The notes beneath the pieces are model-generated. The model ran no database searches. It had not been told where the DNA came from and saw nothing but the letters and a program-made list of their open reading frames with translations. A DNA stretch of 64,000 nucleotides from assembly GCF_002744715.1 (NCBI RefSeq), contig NZ_KZ319374.1, positions 124,001 through 188,000 on the forward strand. Reading direction: 5' to 3'. This DNA is from Marinobacter profundi (GTDB lineage: Bacteria; Pseudomonadota; Gammaproteobacteria; Pseudomonadales; Oleiphilaceae). Shown piece after piece: positions 16,564 to 24,901 of the stretch (positions within the stretch are counted from its first letter, which is position 1; each line of letters starts with the position of its first letter). The translations under genes were made by a program, and so were the position numbers.

Positions 16564-17943
16564 ATGACTCCGAATGATCAGCTGAACACCGAAAAGGCCG
16601 CTTTGCTGGCCGAGCTTGACCACACCCGGCAACGTACCCTGGCTCTGATCGAGTCACTGACCGACGAACAGTTGGAGGTACCCTGGCACCCGGGCGTGAA
16701 TCCGCCACTATGGGAGATGGGGCATGCCACCTTTTTCTATGAGGTGTTCGTCCTCAACCTGCTGGATGGCACCCCGAGTTACGATCCGGCGATGGATGAC
16801 CTCTGGGACTCGTTCCATATCGATCACCGGGATCGCTGGTGCCGGGACCTGTTTCCCGGGCGGCAGCCAACCTTGCAGTATTTCGCGACCATTTACGATC
16901 GCATTGCTGACCGCATCTGCAACCAGCCGCTGACCGAGCAGGCGCTGTACCTATACCGCTATGCCATCTTTCACCAGAACATGCACATTGAATCGCTGAT
17001 CTGGTGCCGGCAGACGGTGGGCTACCCCGCGCCACCCGGCGCTGCAACCGGGCGGGGCGCGGCCGGCGAGCCGGTCAGCGGGGACGTCAGGATACCCGCT
17101 GGCCGCTGGCGGATAGGCATGCCGGCAGATTCGCCGGCGTTCGCCCGCGATGATTTTGCGTTCGACAATGAGAAGCCGCAATTCGAGGTCGAGCTGGCAT
17201 CGTTTGCCATTTCCCGCACCCTGGTGAGTAACCGGGAGTTTGTGGCGTTCGTCGAGGACGGCGGCTACCGCTGTCCGGAGTGGTGGTCGTTCGGTGGCCG
17301 CAAGTGGTTGTGCAGCGAGACCGATGTGGCGCTGGTCTACGGCAGCTCCGAGCCCCTGCTGAGGGTGCCCCGTCATCCGCTGTACTGGCGCTGGCATGAC
17401 GGCCAGTGGCAGGAGCGGTGGTTTGATCAGTGGTTGCCGCTGAATCTGGATGCGCCGGTCACCCACGTCAGTTACTGGGAGGCGGAGGCCTGGTGTAACT
17501 GGGCCGGTCGCCGGTTGCCTACCGAGCAGGAGTGGGAAGTGGCTGCGCTGGCGAACCGCGCGGGCGGTGAATTCCGTCGTTTGCCCTGGGGTAATGAGCC
17601 CCCCCATGCCGGTCAGGCCGATATGGATGGCCGTCACCTGGGGCGGCTGCCGGTGTGGGATTTCCCGGCGGGTGACAGTCCCTTTGGCTGTCGCCAGATG
17701 ATCGGCACGGTGTGGGAATGGACCAGTAGCCAGTTCTTCCCCTATGACGGCTTCAAGGTGGATATGTACCCGTTCATGTCCACCCTGCAGTTCGGCGACC
17801 ACAAGGTGACCCGCGGGGGCAGTTGCGCGACGTCAGCTTCGCTGATCCGTGGCACCTACCGCCAGGCCTACCTGCCGCAACGTAATGACGTGTACACCGG
17901 GTTCCGTAGCTGCCCGCTGGATAACAGGACCGAGGACAAGTGA
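16564..17943 (+). CDS. EgtB/OvoA-N-like non-heme iron sulfoxide synthase
   Basis: A 459-residue two-domain enzyme. Residues 10-160 are a DinB-like bundle with the three iron histidines expected from EgtB: H54 in EMGHATFF, and H137 and H141 in HQNMHIES (HX3HXE). From about 190 to the end it is a formylglycine-generating-enzyme-like domain (ISRTLVSNREFVAFVEDGGY, WEAEAWCNWAGRRLPTEQEW, GTVWEWTSSQF, GGSCATSASLIRGTYRQ). Enzymes of this architecture couple a thiol to the imidazole of histidine or hercynine with O2, in ergothioneine, ovothiol or selenoneine synthesis. The stop codon overlaps the ATG of an OvoA-C-type methyltransferase, which favours an ovothiol-like product. The thiol and histidine substrates are not determined. 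ATG 16564 chosen over 16540. Confidence 0.83.
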   Translation: MTPNDQLNTEKAALLAELDHTRQRTLALIESLTDEQLEVPWHPGVNPPLWEMGHATFFYEVFVLNLLDGTPSYDPAMDDLWDSFHIDHRDRWCRDLFPGRQPTLQYFATIYDRIADRICNQPLTEQALYLYRYAIFHQNMHIESLIWCRQTVGYPAPPGAATGRGAAGEPVSGDVRIPAGRWRIGMPADSPAFARDDFAFDNEKPQFEVELASFAISRTLVSNREFVAFVEDGGYRCPEWWSFGGRKWLCSETDVALVYGSSEPLLRVPRHPLYWRWHDGQWQERWFDQWLPLNLDAPVTHVSYWEAEAWCNWAGRRLPTEQEWEVAALANRAGGEFRRLPWGNEPPHAGQADMDGRHLGRLPVWDFPAGDSPFGCRQMIGTVWEWTSSQFFPYDGFKVDMYPFMSTLQFGDHKVTRGGSCATSASLIRGTYRQAYLPQRNDVYTGFRSCPLDNRTEDK

Positions 17944-18686
17944 TGAACGTTTATGAAACTGATGAATTGCTCAGTCAGTACCTGGGCTTCCATTTTGGCG
18001 AATCCGGTTTTGGTGTCAGTAACTATCCGCTCCGCTGCGCCGACATCTGCCGGGAGCTGATGGCCGGGCGAAACCTGGGGCGGGCGCTGGACCTTGGCTG
18101 CGCCGTGGGACGTACCAGCTTCGAGCTGGCGCGGGATTTTGACCAGGTGGTCGGTGTGGATCTGTCCAACCGTTTCATCGCCGCGGCCAATACCCTGCGG
18201 GAGCAGGGTGCCATCGATTACTTCCGCCGTGACGAGGGTGAACTCGGTGCCCGGGTAACGGCACGACTTGCCGAGCTGGAGCTGGATGCGGCCGCCGGCA
18301 AGGTGCGCTTCGAAACCGGGGACGCCTGTGCCCTGGGCGGGCAGCATCGTGACTATGACCTGGTATTTGCCGGAAACCTGATAGACCGGTTGCAGGCGCC
18401 GGGTACCTTCCTCGCGGATATTCACCGGCACCTGGCCATTGGCGGCACCCTGGTCATCAGCTCGCCCTACACGCTGATGGAAGAGTTCACCCCGAGGGCG
18501 AACTGGATCGGCGGCTACACCACCGGTGGCCAGCCGCGTACCGTACTGGATGGAATGCGTGAGATCCTCGCGGCACACTTCGAGGTTGTCCAGCCGCCCA
18601 TGGACGTGCCCTTTGTCATCCGGGAAACCCGCCGCAAGTTCCAGCATACCGTTGCAGAACTCACGGCCTGGCGCCGGGTACGCTGA
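17943..18686 (+). CDS. OvoA C-terminal-type methyltransferase (putative 4-mercaptohistidine N1-methyltransferase)
   Basis: A 247-residue SAM-dependent methyltransferase. It carries the SAM loop ALDLGCAVGRTSFELAR and, throughout, features of the C-terminal third of the fused ovothiol synthase OvoA: the opening NVYETDELLSQYLGFHFG, FGVSNYPLRCAD, NLIDRLQAPGTFL, SSPYTLMEEFTPRANWIGGY and the ending VPFVIRETRRKFQHTVAE. In OvoA this domain methylates the imidazole N of 5-thiohistidine. Here it is a separate protein whose ATG overlaps the stop of the preceding iron enzyme (TGATG), with GAGG as ribosome site, implying translational coupling. Its end is 1 bp from the converging antiporter gene. Confidence 0.85.
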   Translation: MNVYETDELLSQYLGFHFGESGFGVSNYPLRCADICRELMAGRNLGRALDLGCAVGRTSFELARDFDQVVGVDLSNRFIAAANTLREQGAIDYFRRDEGELGARVTARLAELELDAAAGKVRFETGDACALGGQHRDYDLVFAGNLIDRLQAPGTFLADIHRHLAIGGTLVISSPYTLMEEFTPRANWIGGYTTGGQPRTVLDGMREILAAHFEVVQPPMDVPFVIRETRRKFQHTVAELTAWRRVR

Positions 18687-18687
18687 T

Positions 18688-20238
18688 TCAGGCTGCGTCG
18701 GGGCGCCGGCCCTGCAAATGACTGGCAAGGGCTACGCCGGTCTCGCTCATGGTGAGGTAGGCGTCGTCGGCGCCCGCCTCACGGATCTGCCGGGCCTCGT
18801 CCTCGTACAGGGTGTGGGCCACGATATAGCCGCGGAAACCGAGCTTGCGCAGCATGCGCGCGGCAATCAGCTTGCCCTCGATATCCGCCATGGCGAGGAT
18901 GACCGAGTCGATTGCGGGCATATGCAGGCCATTCCAGAAGGTGGTGTCCTCGGCGTCGGCAAACACCACGTTGCGGCCTTCCTTCTGATGCTGGCGAACC
19001 TTGGCCGGGTCGGAGTCCAGTCCCATCAGGTCGGCTTCCGACCGGGCCAGCCAGTCATAGGCCGCGGTGCCGGTCCTGCCCATGCCCATGATCAGTACCC
19101 GGGTGCTGCCGAGGGAAATCGGCTGTTCGTCCGGGTGATGGCGCCGGCTCTCGAACGGTGTCAGCCGGCTGCTGACCCGCTCGTAAAGGGTGTGGGCCAG
19201 GCGGTTGAGCGGCGCCGACACCACAAAGGACAGTGACACGGTAATGGCCAGGGGTACCAGCCACTGGGGCAGCGCAATGCTGGCCACGATCAGCCCGAAT
19301 TCACTGTAATTGCTCAGGGCCAGCGAGCTGAGGAAGCTGCTGCGGGCCCGCAGCCGGAAGGCGATCAGCAGGAAGAAGAACAGCACACCCTTGAGGGGCA
19401 GCAGCGCGACCATCGCCAGCGCGAACAGCAGTGCGCCCTGGTCGGGCAGGCCACCAATGCCGATCTGCAGGAAAAAACCTACCAGGAAGACTTCCTTCAC
19501 ACTCCACAGCGACTTGGCCAGTTCCTGGGAGCGGGGGTGACTGGCCAGCATGGCGCCGAACACCAGGGCGCCCAGTTCCGAGCTGAGTCCGACGGTTTCA
19601 AAACCGTAGCCGCCCAGCACCAGGGCCAGCAGCAAACCCAGCAGCACCAGCAATTCATCGTGTCCGCTGGCATCCAGCAGCCGGAACAGCAGTGGTCGCA
19701 GCAAGGGCAGGCCGAACACGATCAGGGCCCACTGGGACGGGGTCTGGCCGGCGGCGAGGCTCATGACCACCAGGGCAATCAGGTCCTGCATGATCAGGAT
19801 GCCAATCGCGACCCGACCGTGGAAAGCGCGAAGTTCCCGCTTGGACTCCAGCACCTTGGCGGCCAGCACCGTGGAAGAAAAGGACAGCGCGATGGCCAGC
19901 ATGAGCGCGGTATGCCAGGGCAGGTCCATCAACAGGTAGAGACCGGGGGCAAAGACCACACAGGTGATGGCAAAGTGCAGCAGGCTGCCGCCGATAACTT
20001 CGGGACTGACAATCGACCGCAGCTTGAGTTTGAGGCCGACCGTGAACAGCAGCAGGAGCACGCCCAGATGGGCAATATGTCCCAGTGCGTCGGTGGCTTC
20101 GATGGTGATCCCGGTGCTGGCGGACAGGCCGCTGAGCACAAAGCCGGCCGCCAGGTAGCCCACCAGGGGAGGCAAGCCAACCGTCTTGACGATCAGGCCA
20201 AGGGCAAAGGCAAACGAAATCCAGATAGCTTCAGGCAT
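18688..20238 (-). CDS. Kef-type monovalent cation:proton antiporter (CPA2) with TrkA-N domain
   Basis: A 516-residue inner-membrane protein. Residues 1-380 have about 12 hydrophobic segments of the CPA2 sodium/hydrogen exchanger fold, including PPLVGYLAAGFVLSG, LLLFTVGLKLKLRSI and a discontinuous-helix region. Residues 385-510 form a TrkA-N Rossmann domain (RVLIMGMGRTGTAAYDWLA) expected to bind nucleotide or sense redox state. Relatives include KefB/KefC potassium efflux systems gated by glutathione adducts, but the specific ligand here is unknown. ATG 20238 follows AAGAAGGG. It lies 95 bp downstream of purD in the same direction and may be co-transcribed. Confidence 0.88.
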   Translation of the reverse strand: MPEAIWISFAFALGLIVKTVGLPPLVGYLAAGFVLSGLSASTGITIEATDALGHIAHLGVLLLLFTVGLKLKLRSIVSPEVIGGSLLHFAITCVVFAPGLYLLMDLPWHTALMLAIALSFSSTVLAAKVLESKRELRAFHGRVAIGILIMQDLIALVVMSLAAGQTPSQWALIVFGLPLLRPLLFRLLDASGHDELLVLLGLLLALVLGGYGFETVGLSSELGALVFGAMLASHPRSQELAKSLWSVKEVFLVGFFLQIGIGGLPDQGALLFALAMVALLPLKGVLFFFLLIAFRLRARSSFLSSLALSNYSEFGLIVASIALPQWLVPLAITVSLSFVVSAPLNRLAHTLYERVSSRLTPFESRRHHPDEQPISLGSTRVLIMGMGRTGTAAYDWLARSEADLMGLDSDPAKVRQHQKEGRNVVFADAEDTTFWNGLHMPAIDSVILAMADIEGKLIAARMLRKLGFRGYIVAHTLYEDEARQIREAGADDAYLTMSETGVALASHLQGRRPDAA

Positions 20239-20333
20239 GGGCCCTTCTTGCAGGAAGACAGGATGACGAACACAGTGCCATTCGGGAGGCTGGTCGCCCG
20301 GTCAGTGACCGGGCGACCGCACCGTGCTCCGGA

Positions 20334-21620
20334 TCAGGACTGCTCGCGGGCGATTGCCCGGTAGGCAATGTCCTTGCGGTAGAACATGCCGTTCCAGCTG
20401 ATCCTTGCGGCCAGGGCGTAGGCCCGCTGCTGGGCCTCGGTGACGGTGTTGCCCAGGGCCGTGGCGCAGAGTACCCGGCCACCGTTGGTCACCACCTCAT
20501 CTCCGTCGAGCCGGGTGCCGGCATGGAATACCTTTTCGCCGTCCACTTCGGTGTCCGGCAGGCCGGCAATCACATCGCCCTTGCCATAATCACCGGGATA
20601 GCCGCCGGCGGCCAGCACGATTCCCACCGAGGCACGATCGTCCCATTCAGAGTCGCACTGGTCCAGCTTGCCGTCGATGGCGGCGCCACACAGGGCAACC
20701 AGGTCGGACTTCATCCGCAGCATGATCGGCTGGGTTTCCGGATCGCCAAAGCGGCAGTTGAATTCGATGACGCGGGGCGCACCGGCGCCGTCGATCATCA
20801 GGCCGGCATAGAGAAAGCCCTTGTAGGGGTGGCCTTCTGCCGCCATGCCACGGACGGTGGGGTAGATCACTTCGTCCATGATGCGCTGGTGTACCGCGGC
20901 TGTAACCACGGGCGCCGGGGAGTAGGCGCCCATGCCGCCGGTGTTGGGGCCGGTGTCGCCGTCGCCGACCCGCTTGTGGTCCTGGGAGGTGGCCATGGCC
21001 AGCACGTGTTCGCCATCCACCATCACGATGAAGCTGGCTTCCTCGCCTTCGAGGAACTCCTCGATGACCACGCGGCTGCCGGCATCGCCAAATGCGTTGC
21101 CGGCGAGCATGTCGCGGATTGCGTCTTCGGCTTCAGCCAGGGTCATCGCGACGATGACGCCCTTGCCAGCGGCCAGCCCGTCGGCCTTGACCACGATGGG
21201 CGCGCCCTGTTCACGGACATACGCCAGGGCGGCATCCACCTCGGTGAAGTTGGCGTAGGCGGCGGTGGGAATCTTCTGGCGGGCCAGGAAATCCTTGGTG
21301 AAGGCCTTGGAGCCTTCCAGTTGGGCGGCACCGGCGCTGGGGCCGAATACCCGCAAACCACGCGCTTCGAACTTGTCGACGATGCCGGCGACCAGCGGGG
21401 CCTCCGGGCCGACAATGGTCAGGCCAACCTGGTTAGCCGCGGCAAAGTCCGCCAGAGCATCCAGTTCCATGACATCAATGCTGACGTTCTCCAGGCCTGG
21501 CTCCCGGGCGGTGCCGGCGTTGCCCGGGGCAACAAATACCCGGTCGGCGTCCGGTGACTGGGCGGCTTTCCAGGCAAGGGCGTGCTCACGTCCGCCACTG
21601 CCGATAACAAGAATATTCAT
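20334..21620 (-). CDS. purD: Phosphoribosylamine-glycine ligase
   Basis: Ligates glycine to phosphoribosylamine with ATP, step two of de novo purine synthesis, in the cytosol. At 428 residues it is full length. N-terminal MNILVIGSGGREHALAWKAA is the family opening, the ATP-grasp loop is VVKADGLAAGKGVIVAMT, and FGDPETQPIMLRMKSDL supplies the metal/ATP-binding signature. ATG at 21620 is preferred to an upstream in-frame start at 21665. It is 62 bp after purH in the same orientation, a common purHD operon. Confidence 0.97.
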   Translation of the reverse strand: MNILVIGSGGREHALAWKAAQSPDADRVFVAPGNAGTAREPGLENVSIDVMELDALADFAAANQVGLTIVGPEAPLVAGIVDKFEARGLRVFGPSAGAAQLEGSKAFTKDFLARQKIPTAAYANFTEVDAALAYVREQGAPIVVKADGLAAGKGVIVAMTLAEAEDAIRDMLAGNAFGDAGSRVVIEEFLEGEEASFIVMVDGEHVLAMATSQDHKRVGDGDTGPNTGGMGAYSPAPVVTAAVHQRIMDEVIYPTVRGMAAEGHPYKGFLYAGLMIDGAGAPRVIEFNCRFGDPETQPIMLRMKSDLVALCGAAIDGKLDQCDSEWDDRASVGIVLAAGGYPGDYGKGDVIAGLPDTEVDGEKVFHAGTRLDGDEVVTNGGRVLCATALGNTVTEAQQRAYALAARISWNGMFYRKDIAYRAIAREQS

Positions 21621-21682
21621 AGCTGTTGTACCCCTGATGTCGGGTGCGGGACAGTACCAAAGCACTGTCCCGGGTAGTCAGA

Positions 21683-23263
21683 TCAGTGACGGAAGTGGCG
21701 CATGCCGGTGAACACCATGGCAATGCCGTGTTCGTTGGCGGCGTCGATCACTTCCTGGTCGCGCATGGAACCGCCGGGCTGGATCACCGCAGTGATGCCG
21801 GCTTCGGCGGCGGCGTCGATACCGTCGCGGAACGGGAAGAAGGCGTCGGAGGCCATCACCGAGCCTTTAACCTCAAGGCCTTCGTCTGCGGCCTTGATAC
21901 CGGCAATTTTCGCGCTGTAGACGCGGCTCATCTGGCCGGCGCCGACACCGATGGTACGGCCGGCCTTGGCGTAAACGATGGCGTTGGACTTGACGTACTT
22001 GGCCACTTCCCAGGCGAACAGCAGGTCGTTGAGTTCTTCCTCGGTCGGTTGGCGGGTGGTCACCACTTTGACATCTTCCATAGCCACCATGCCCAGGTCA
22101 CGATCCTGGACCAGCAGGCCACCGGTGACCCGCTTGTAGTCCATGGACCGCGCGCGCTCACCATCAAACTCGCCACAGGCCAGCAGGCGTACGTTCTTCT
22201 TGGCGGCCACAATCTCGACCGCGTCCGCTGCCACGGTGGGTGCAATGATCACTTCCACAAACTGGCGGTCAACGATGGCCCTGGCGGTCTCGGCGTCCAG
22301 CTCCCGGTTGAAGGCAATGATGCCGCCAAACGCAGAGGTGGGATCGGTCGCGAAGGCCAGGTCGTAGGCCTGGCGGATGTCGGCACCAATGGCCACGCCG
22401 CACGGATTGGCATGCTTGACGATGACGCAGGCCGGGTCGGCAAAGGGCTTGACGCACTCCAGGGCGGCATCGGTGTCGGCCACGTTGTTGTAGCTGAGCT
22501 CCTTGCCCTGCAGCTGGCGGGCGGTGGCCACGCAGGCTTCGCGGGGGTTCCGCTCGGCATAGAAGGCGGCACGCTGGTGCGGGTTCTCGCCGTAGCGCAT
22601 GTCCTGCACCTTGACGAACTGGGTGTTGAAGGTGCGGGGGAAGTCCGCGTTGTCGTTGTCCGCGGTGCGGCCGCCCAGGTAGTTGGCAATGGCACCGTCG
22701 TAACCGGCAGTGTGCTCGAAAGCCTTCACCGCCAGATCAAAGCGGGTGGCGTGGGTGAGCTCGCCGTCATTAGCTTCAAGTTCTTTCAGTACCCGGCTGT
22801 AGTCGCTGGCATTGACCACGATGGCAACGTCGTTGTGGTTCTTGGCCGCGGCGCGCACCATGGTCGGGCCGCCGATGTCGATGTTCTCGATGGCAGTTGC
22901 CAGGTCGCAATCCGGGTTGGCCACGGTTTCCTCGAAGGGATACAGGTTAACCACCACCATGTCGATGGGGTTGATACCGTGTTCCGCCATGATGGTGTCA
23001 TCAGTGCCGCGACGCCCCAGAATGCCGCCGTGGATCTTCGGGTGCAGGGTCTTGACGCGACCGTCCATCATTTCCGGGAAGCCGGTATAGTCGGACACCT
23101 CGGTGACGGCAACGTTGTGTTCCCGGAGCAGGCGGTAGGTGCCGCCGGTGGACAGCAGTTCGATGCCACGTTCGGTAAGCGCGCGTCCGAAGTCGACGAT
23201 GCCGGTTTTATCTGACACGCTGATCAGTGCGCGACGGACTGGAGTATTAGCCTGATTTGCCAT
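21683..23263 (-). CDS. purH: Bifunctional AICAR formyltransferase/IMP cyclohydrolase
   Basis: Catalyses the last two steps of IMP synthesis. A 526-residue protein with the N-terminal IMP cyclohydrolase (MGS-like) domain ([27 protein letters not shown]) and the C-terminal AICAR transformylase domain, including the catalytic KHANPCGVA motif near residue 275 and [10 protein letters not shown] near the end. Full length compared with E. coli PurH (529). It sits 110 bp downstream of fis and 62 bp upstream of purD on the same strand, as in many gammaproteobacteria where growth-rate regulators and purine genes adjoin. Confidence 0.97.
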   Translation of the reverse strand: MANQANTPVRRALISVSDKTGIVDFGRALTERGIELLSTGGTYRLLREHNVAVTEVSDYTGFPEMMDGRVKTLHPKIHGGILGRRGTDDTIMAEHGINPIDMVVVNLYPFEETVANPDCDLATAIENIDIGGPTMVRAAAKNHNDVAIVVNASDYSRVLKELEANDGELTHATRFDLAVKAFEHTAGYDGAIANYLGGRTADNDNADFPRTFNTQFVKVQDMRYGENPHQRAAFYAERNPREACVATARQLQGKELSYNNVADTDAALECVKPFADPACVIVKHANPCGVAIGADIRQAYDLAFATDPTSAFGGIIAFNRELDAETARAIVDRQFVEVIIAPTVAADAVEIVAAKKNVRLLACGEFDGERARSMDYKRVTGGLLVQDRDLGMVAMEDVKVVTTRQPTEEELNDLLFAWEVAKYVKSNAIVYAKAGRTIGVGAGQMSRVYSAKIAGIKAADEGLEVKGSVMASDAFFPFRDGIDAAAEAGITAVIQPGGSMRDQEVIDAANEHGIAMVFTGMRHFRH

Positions 23264-23373
23264 GGGTCACTTTCTTCGCTGGATGTGTTCGCTGGGTAGA
23301 TTCGCTGGCTGGCAACGAATGAGGGCCTGGCGACGGGGTGTCTGCAGGCCCTCCCGGATTCAGGGTGTCTGGA

Positions 23374-23691
23374 TTATAGCAGACCGTACTGCTTGAGTTT
23401 CTTGCGAAGGGTGCCGCGGTTCAGGCCCAGCATGGTGGATGCCTTGGTCTGATTGTTGCGGGTGTACTTCATTACCTGCTCGAGCAGGGGCGCTTCCACT
23501 TCCGACAGGACCAGCTGGTAAACGTCGGTTACCGGGGCGCCATCAAGCTGGGCCAGGTAGTTTTTCAGGGCAACGTCGACGCTGTCACGCAGGGTCACCG
23601 TGTTGCCGCTGTTGTTCACCGTCTGCAGCTGATGAACGTCATCATTGGCTGGCGGGGTCAGGTTGTCATTTGCCAAAGTCTCAGCGGTCAT
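23374..23691 (-). CDS. fis: DNA-binding protein Fis
   Basis: Nucleoid-associated global regulator of rRNA operons, recombination and growth-phase genes. 105 residues: the N-terminal half is divergent, while the C-terminal dimerisation helices and HTH ([19 protein letters not shown], then [16 protein letters not shown]) are nearly canonical. The start ATG overlaps the dusB stop (ATGA at 23688-23691), the same dusB-fis operon order as in E. coli, so expression is tied to the promoter upstream of dusB. Confidence 0.95.
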   Translation of the reverse strand: MTAETLANDNLTPPANDDVHQLQTVNNSGNTVTLRDSVDVALKNYLAQLDGAPVTDVYQLVLSEVEAPLLEQVMKYTRNNQTKASTMLGLNRGTLRKKLKQYGLL

Positions 23692-24686
23692 GCTGCGAAT
23701 ACCTCTCCATTTCGTAAGCCTGAAAAGTACTGTTGAATACTGTCTTTTTGCTCCCCCGCGCTTTCGATCGCGTTGAAGCGTTTGCGGAACTGTTTGCTCT
23801 CGTCGTGGGACTCCAGGTACCAGCCCACGTGTTTCCTGGCGATCCGCATGCCCATGGTTTCGCCGTAAAAGCTGTGCAGGGCGTCAAGGTGTTCCGTCAG
23901 GATCTGTTCCACCTCATCCAGCGGCGGTGCCGGCAGGTGGCTGCCGGTTTCCAGGTAATGCAGGATCTCCCGGAAGATCCAGGGCCTGCCCTGGGCAGCC
24001 CTGCCGATGAGCAGGCCATCGGCGCCGGTATGCGCCAGCACGTGCCGCGCCTGCTCGGGTGAGCTGATATCCCCGTTGGCAAACACCGGTATGCGTACCT
24101 GTGATTTCACCTCGGCGATGGTGTCGTACTCCGCGTCCCCGTTGTATTTGTCCGCGCGGGTACGGCCATGGATGGCCAGCGCCTGAATACCTGCATCCTC
24201 GGCCATGCGAGCGATCAGCGGGGCATTGCGATGGTCCCGGTCCCAGCCGGTTCTCATCTTCAGGGTGACAGGGATGTCCACCGCCTTGACGACCGCTTCC
24301 AGGATGTCGCGGACCAGCGCCTCATCTTTCATCAGCGCCGATCCCGCCGCCTTGTTGCAGACTTTCTTGGCGGGGCAGCCCATGTTGATATCGATGATCT
24401 GCGCGCCAAATTCGGCGTTGAGCCGGGCCGCGTTGGCCAGCATGTCCGGATCGCCGCCGGCAATCTGCACCGACCTGGGTTCCGGCTCTCCGGTGTGGTT
24501 CATGCGGAACCGGGACTTGCGCGTATGCCAGAGCTTGCTGTCCGCTATGACCATTTCTGACACGGCCAGCCCTGCGCCGAGCCGGCGGCACAGCAACCGG
24601 AACGGGCGATCGGTTACACCGGCCATGGGTGCAACAATCAAAGGGTTGGGCAGCGTGTACGGCCCGATTTTTGCCGTCGGCAACAT
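23688..24686 (-). CDS. dusB: tRNA-dihydrouridine synthase B
   Basis: FMN-dependent enzyme that reduces uridine to dihydrouridine in the tRNA D-loop. About 332 residues from ATG 24686 ([12 protein letters not shown]); a GTG at 24704 is an alternative start. Signatures are [15 protein letters not shown], the active-site cysteine in [17 protein letters not shown], the catalytic HGRTRADKY region and [12 protein letters not shown]. It overlaps fis by 4 bp. Divergent N-termini among DusB proteins make the exact start moderately certain only. Confidence 0.95.
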   Translation of the reverse strand: MLPTAKIGPYTLPNPLIVAPMAGVTDRPFRLLCRRLGAGLAVSEMVIADSKLWHTRKSRFRMNHTGEPEPRSVQIAGGDPDMLANAARLNAEFGAQIIDINMGCPAKKVCNKAAGSALMKDEALVRDILEAVVKAVDIPVTLKMRTGWDRDHRNAPLIARMAEDAGIQALAIHGRTRADKYNGDAEYDTIAEVKSQVRIPVFANGDISSPEQARHVLAHTGADGLLIGRAAQGRPWIFREILHYLETGSHLPAPPLDEVEQILTEHLDALHSFYGETMGMRIARKHVGWYLESHDESKQFRKRFNAIESAGEQKDSIQQYFSGLRNGEVFAA

Positions 24687-24773
24687 GATCTGAGTCCGTG
24701 TCACAGCGGGTAAGCGACAATCGGAGGGGGCGGGCTGCTCAATAAGTAACCGGTCCGGCTCCGAAGGGCGCTA

Positions 24774-24802
24774 ATGATACCGCCGGTGCAGATCCTATTG
24801 AA
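24774..24802 (-). promoter_or_regulatory. Candidate dusB-fis promoter with GC-rich discriminator and AT-rich upstream element
   Basis: On the minus strand TTCAAT (24797-24802) and TATCAT (24774-24779) are separated by exactly 17 bp and followed by the GC-rich discriminator TAGCGCCC. That discriminator composition is a hallmark of promoters inhibited by ppGpp, as known for E. coli fis. Just upstream, at 24814-24837, an 8-bp A/T-rich inverted repeat (ACGAAAAA / TTTTTCGT) could act as an UP element or as a weak terminator of the DUF3426 gene. Confidence 0.6.
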
Positions 24803-24901
24803 GGGCCTGACGGACGAAAAAACTGATTATTTTTCGTGCTTTCTGGTTGACTTTTGGGCGCCCGGCTGAATTTTCTGCCTCGGCGCCAAGTCAGCACTTG
24901 C

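Noticed and set aside
21644..23215. Long plus-strand open frame opposite purH
   Set aside because: purH is unambiguous on the other strand; the antisense product is low-complexity Gly/Val/His-rich and matches no family.
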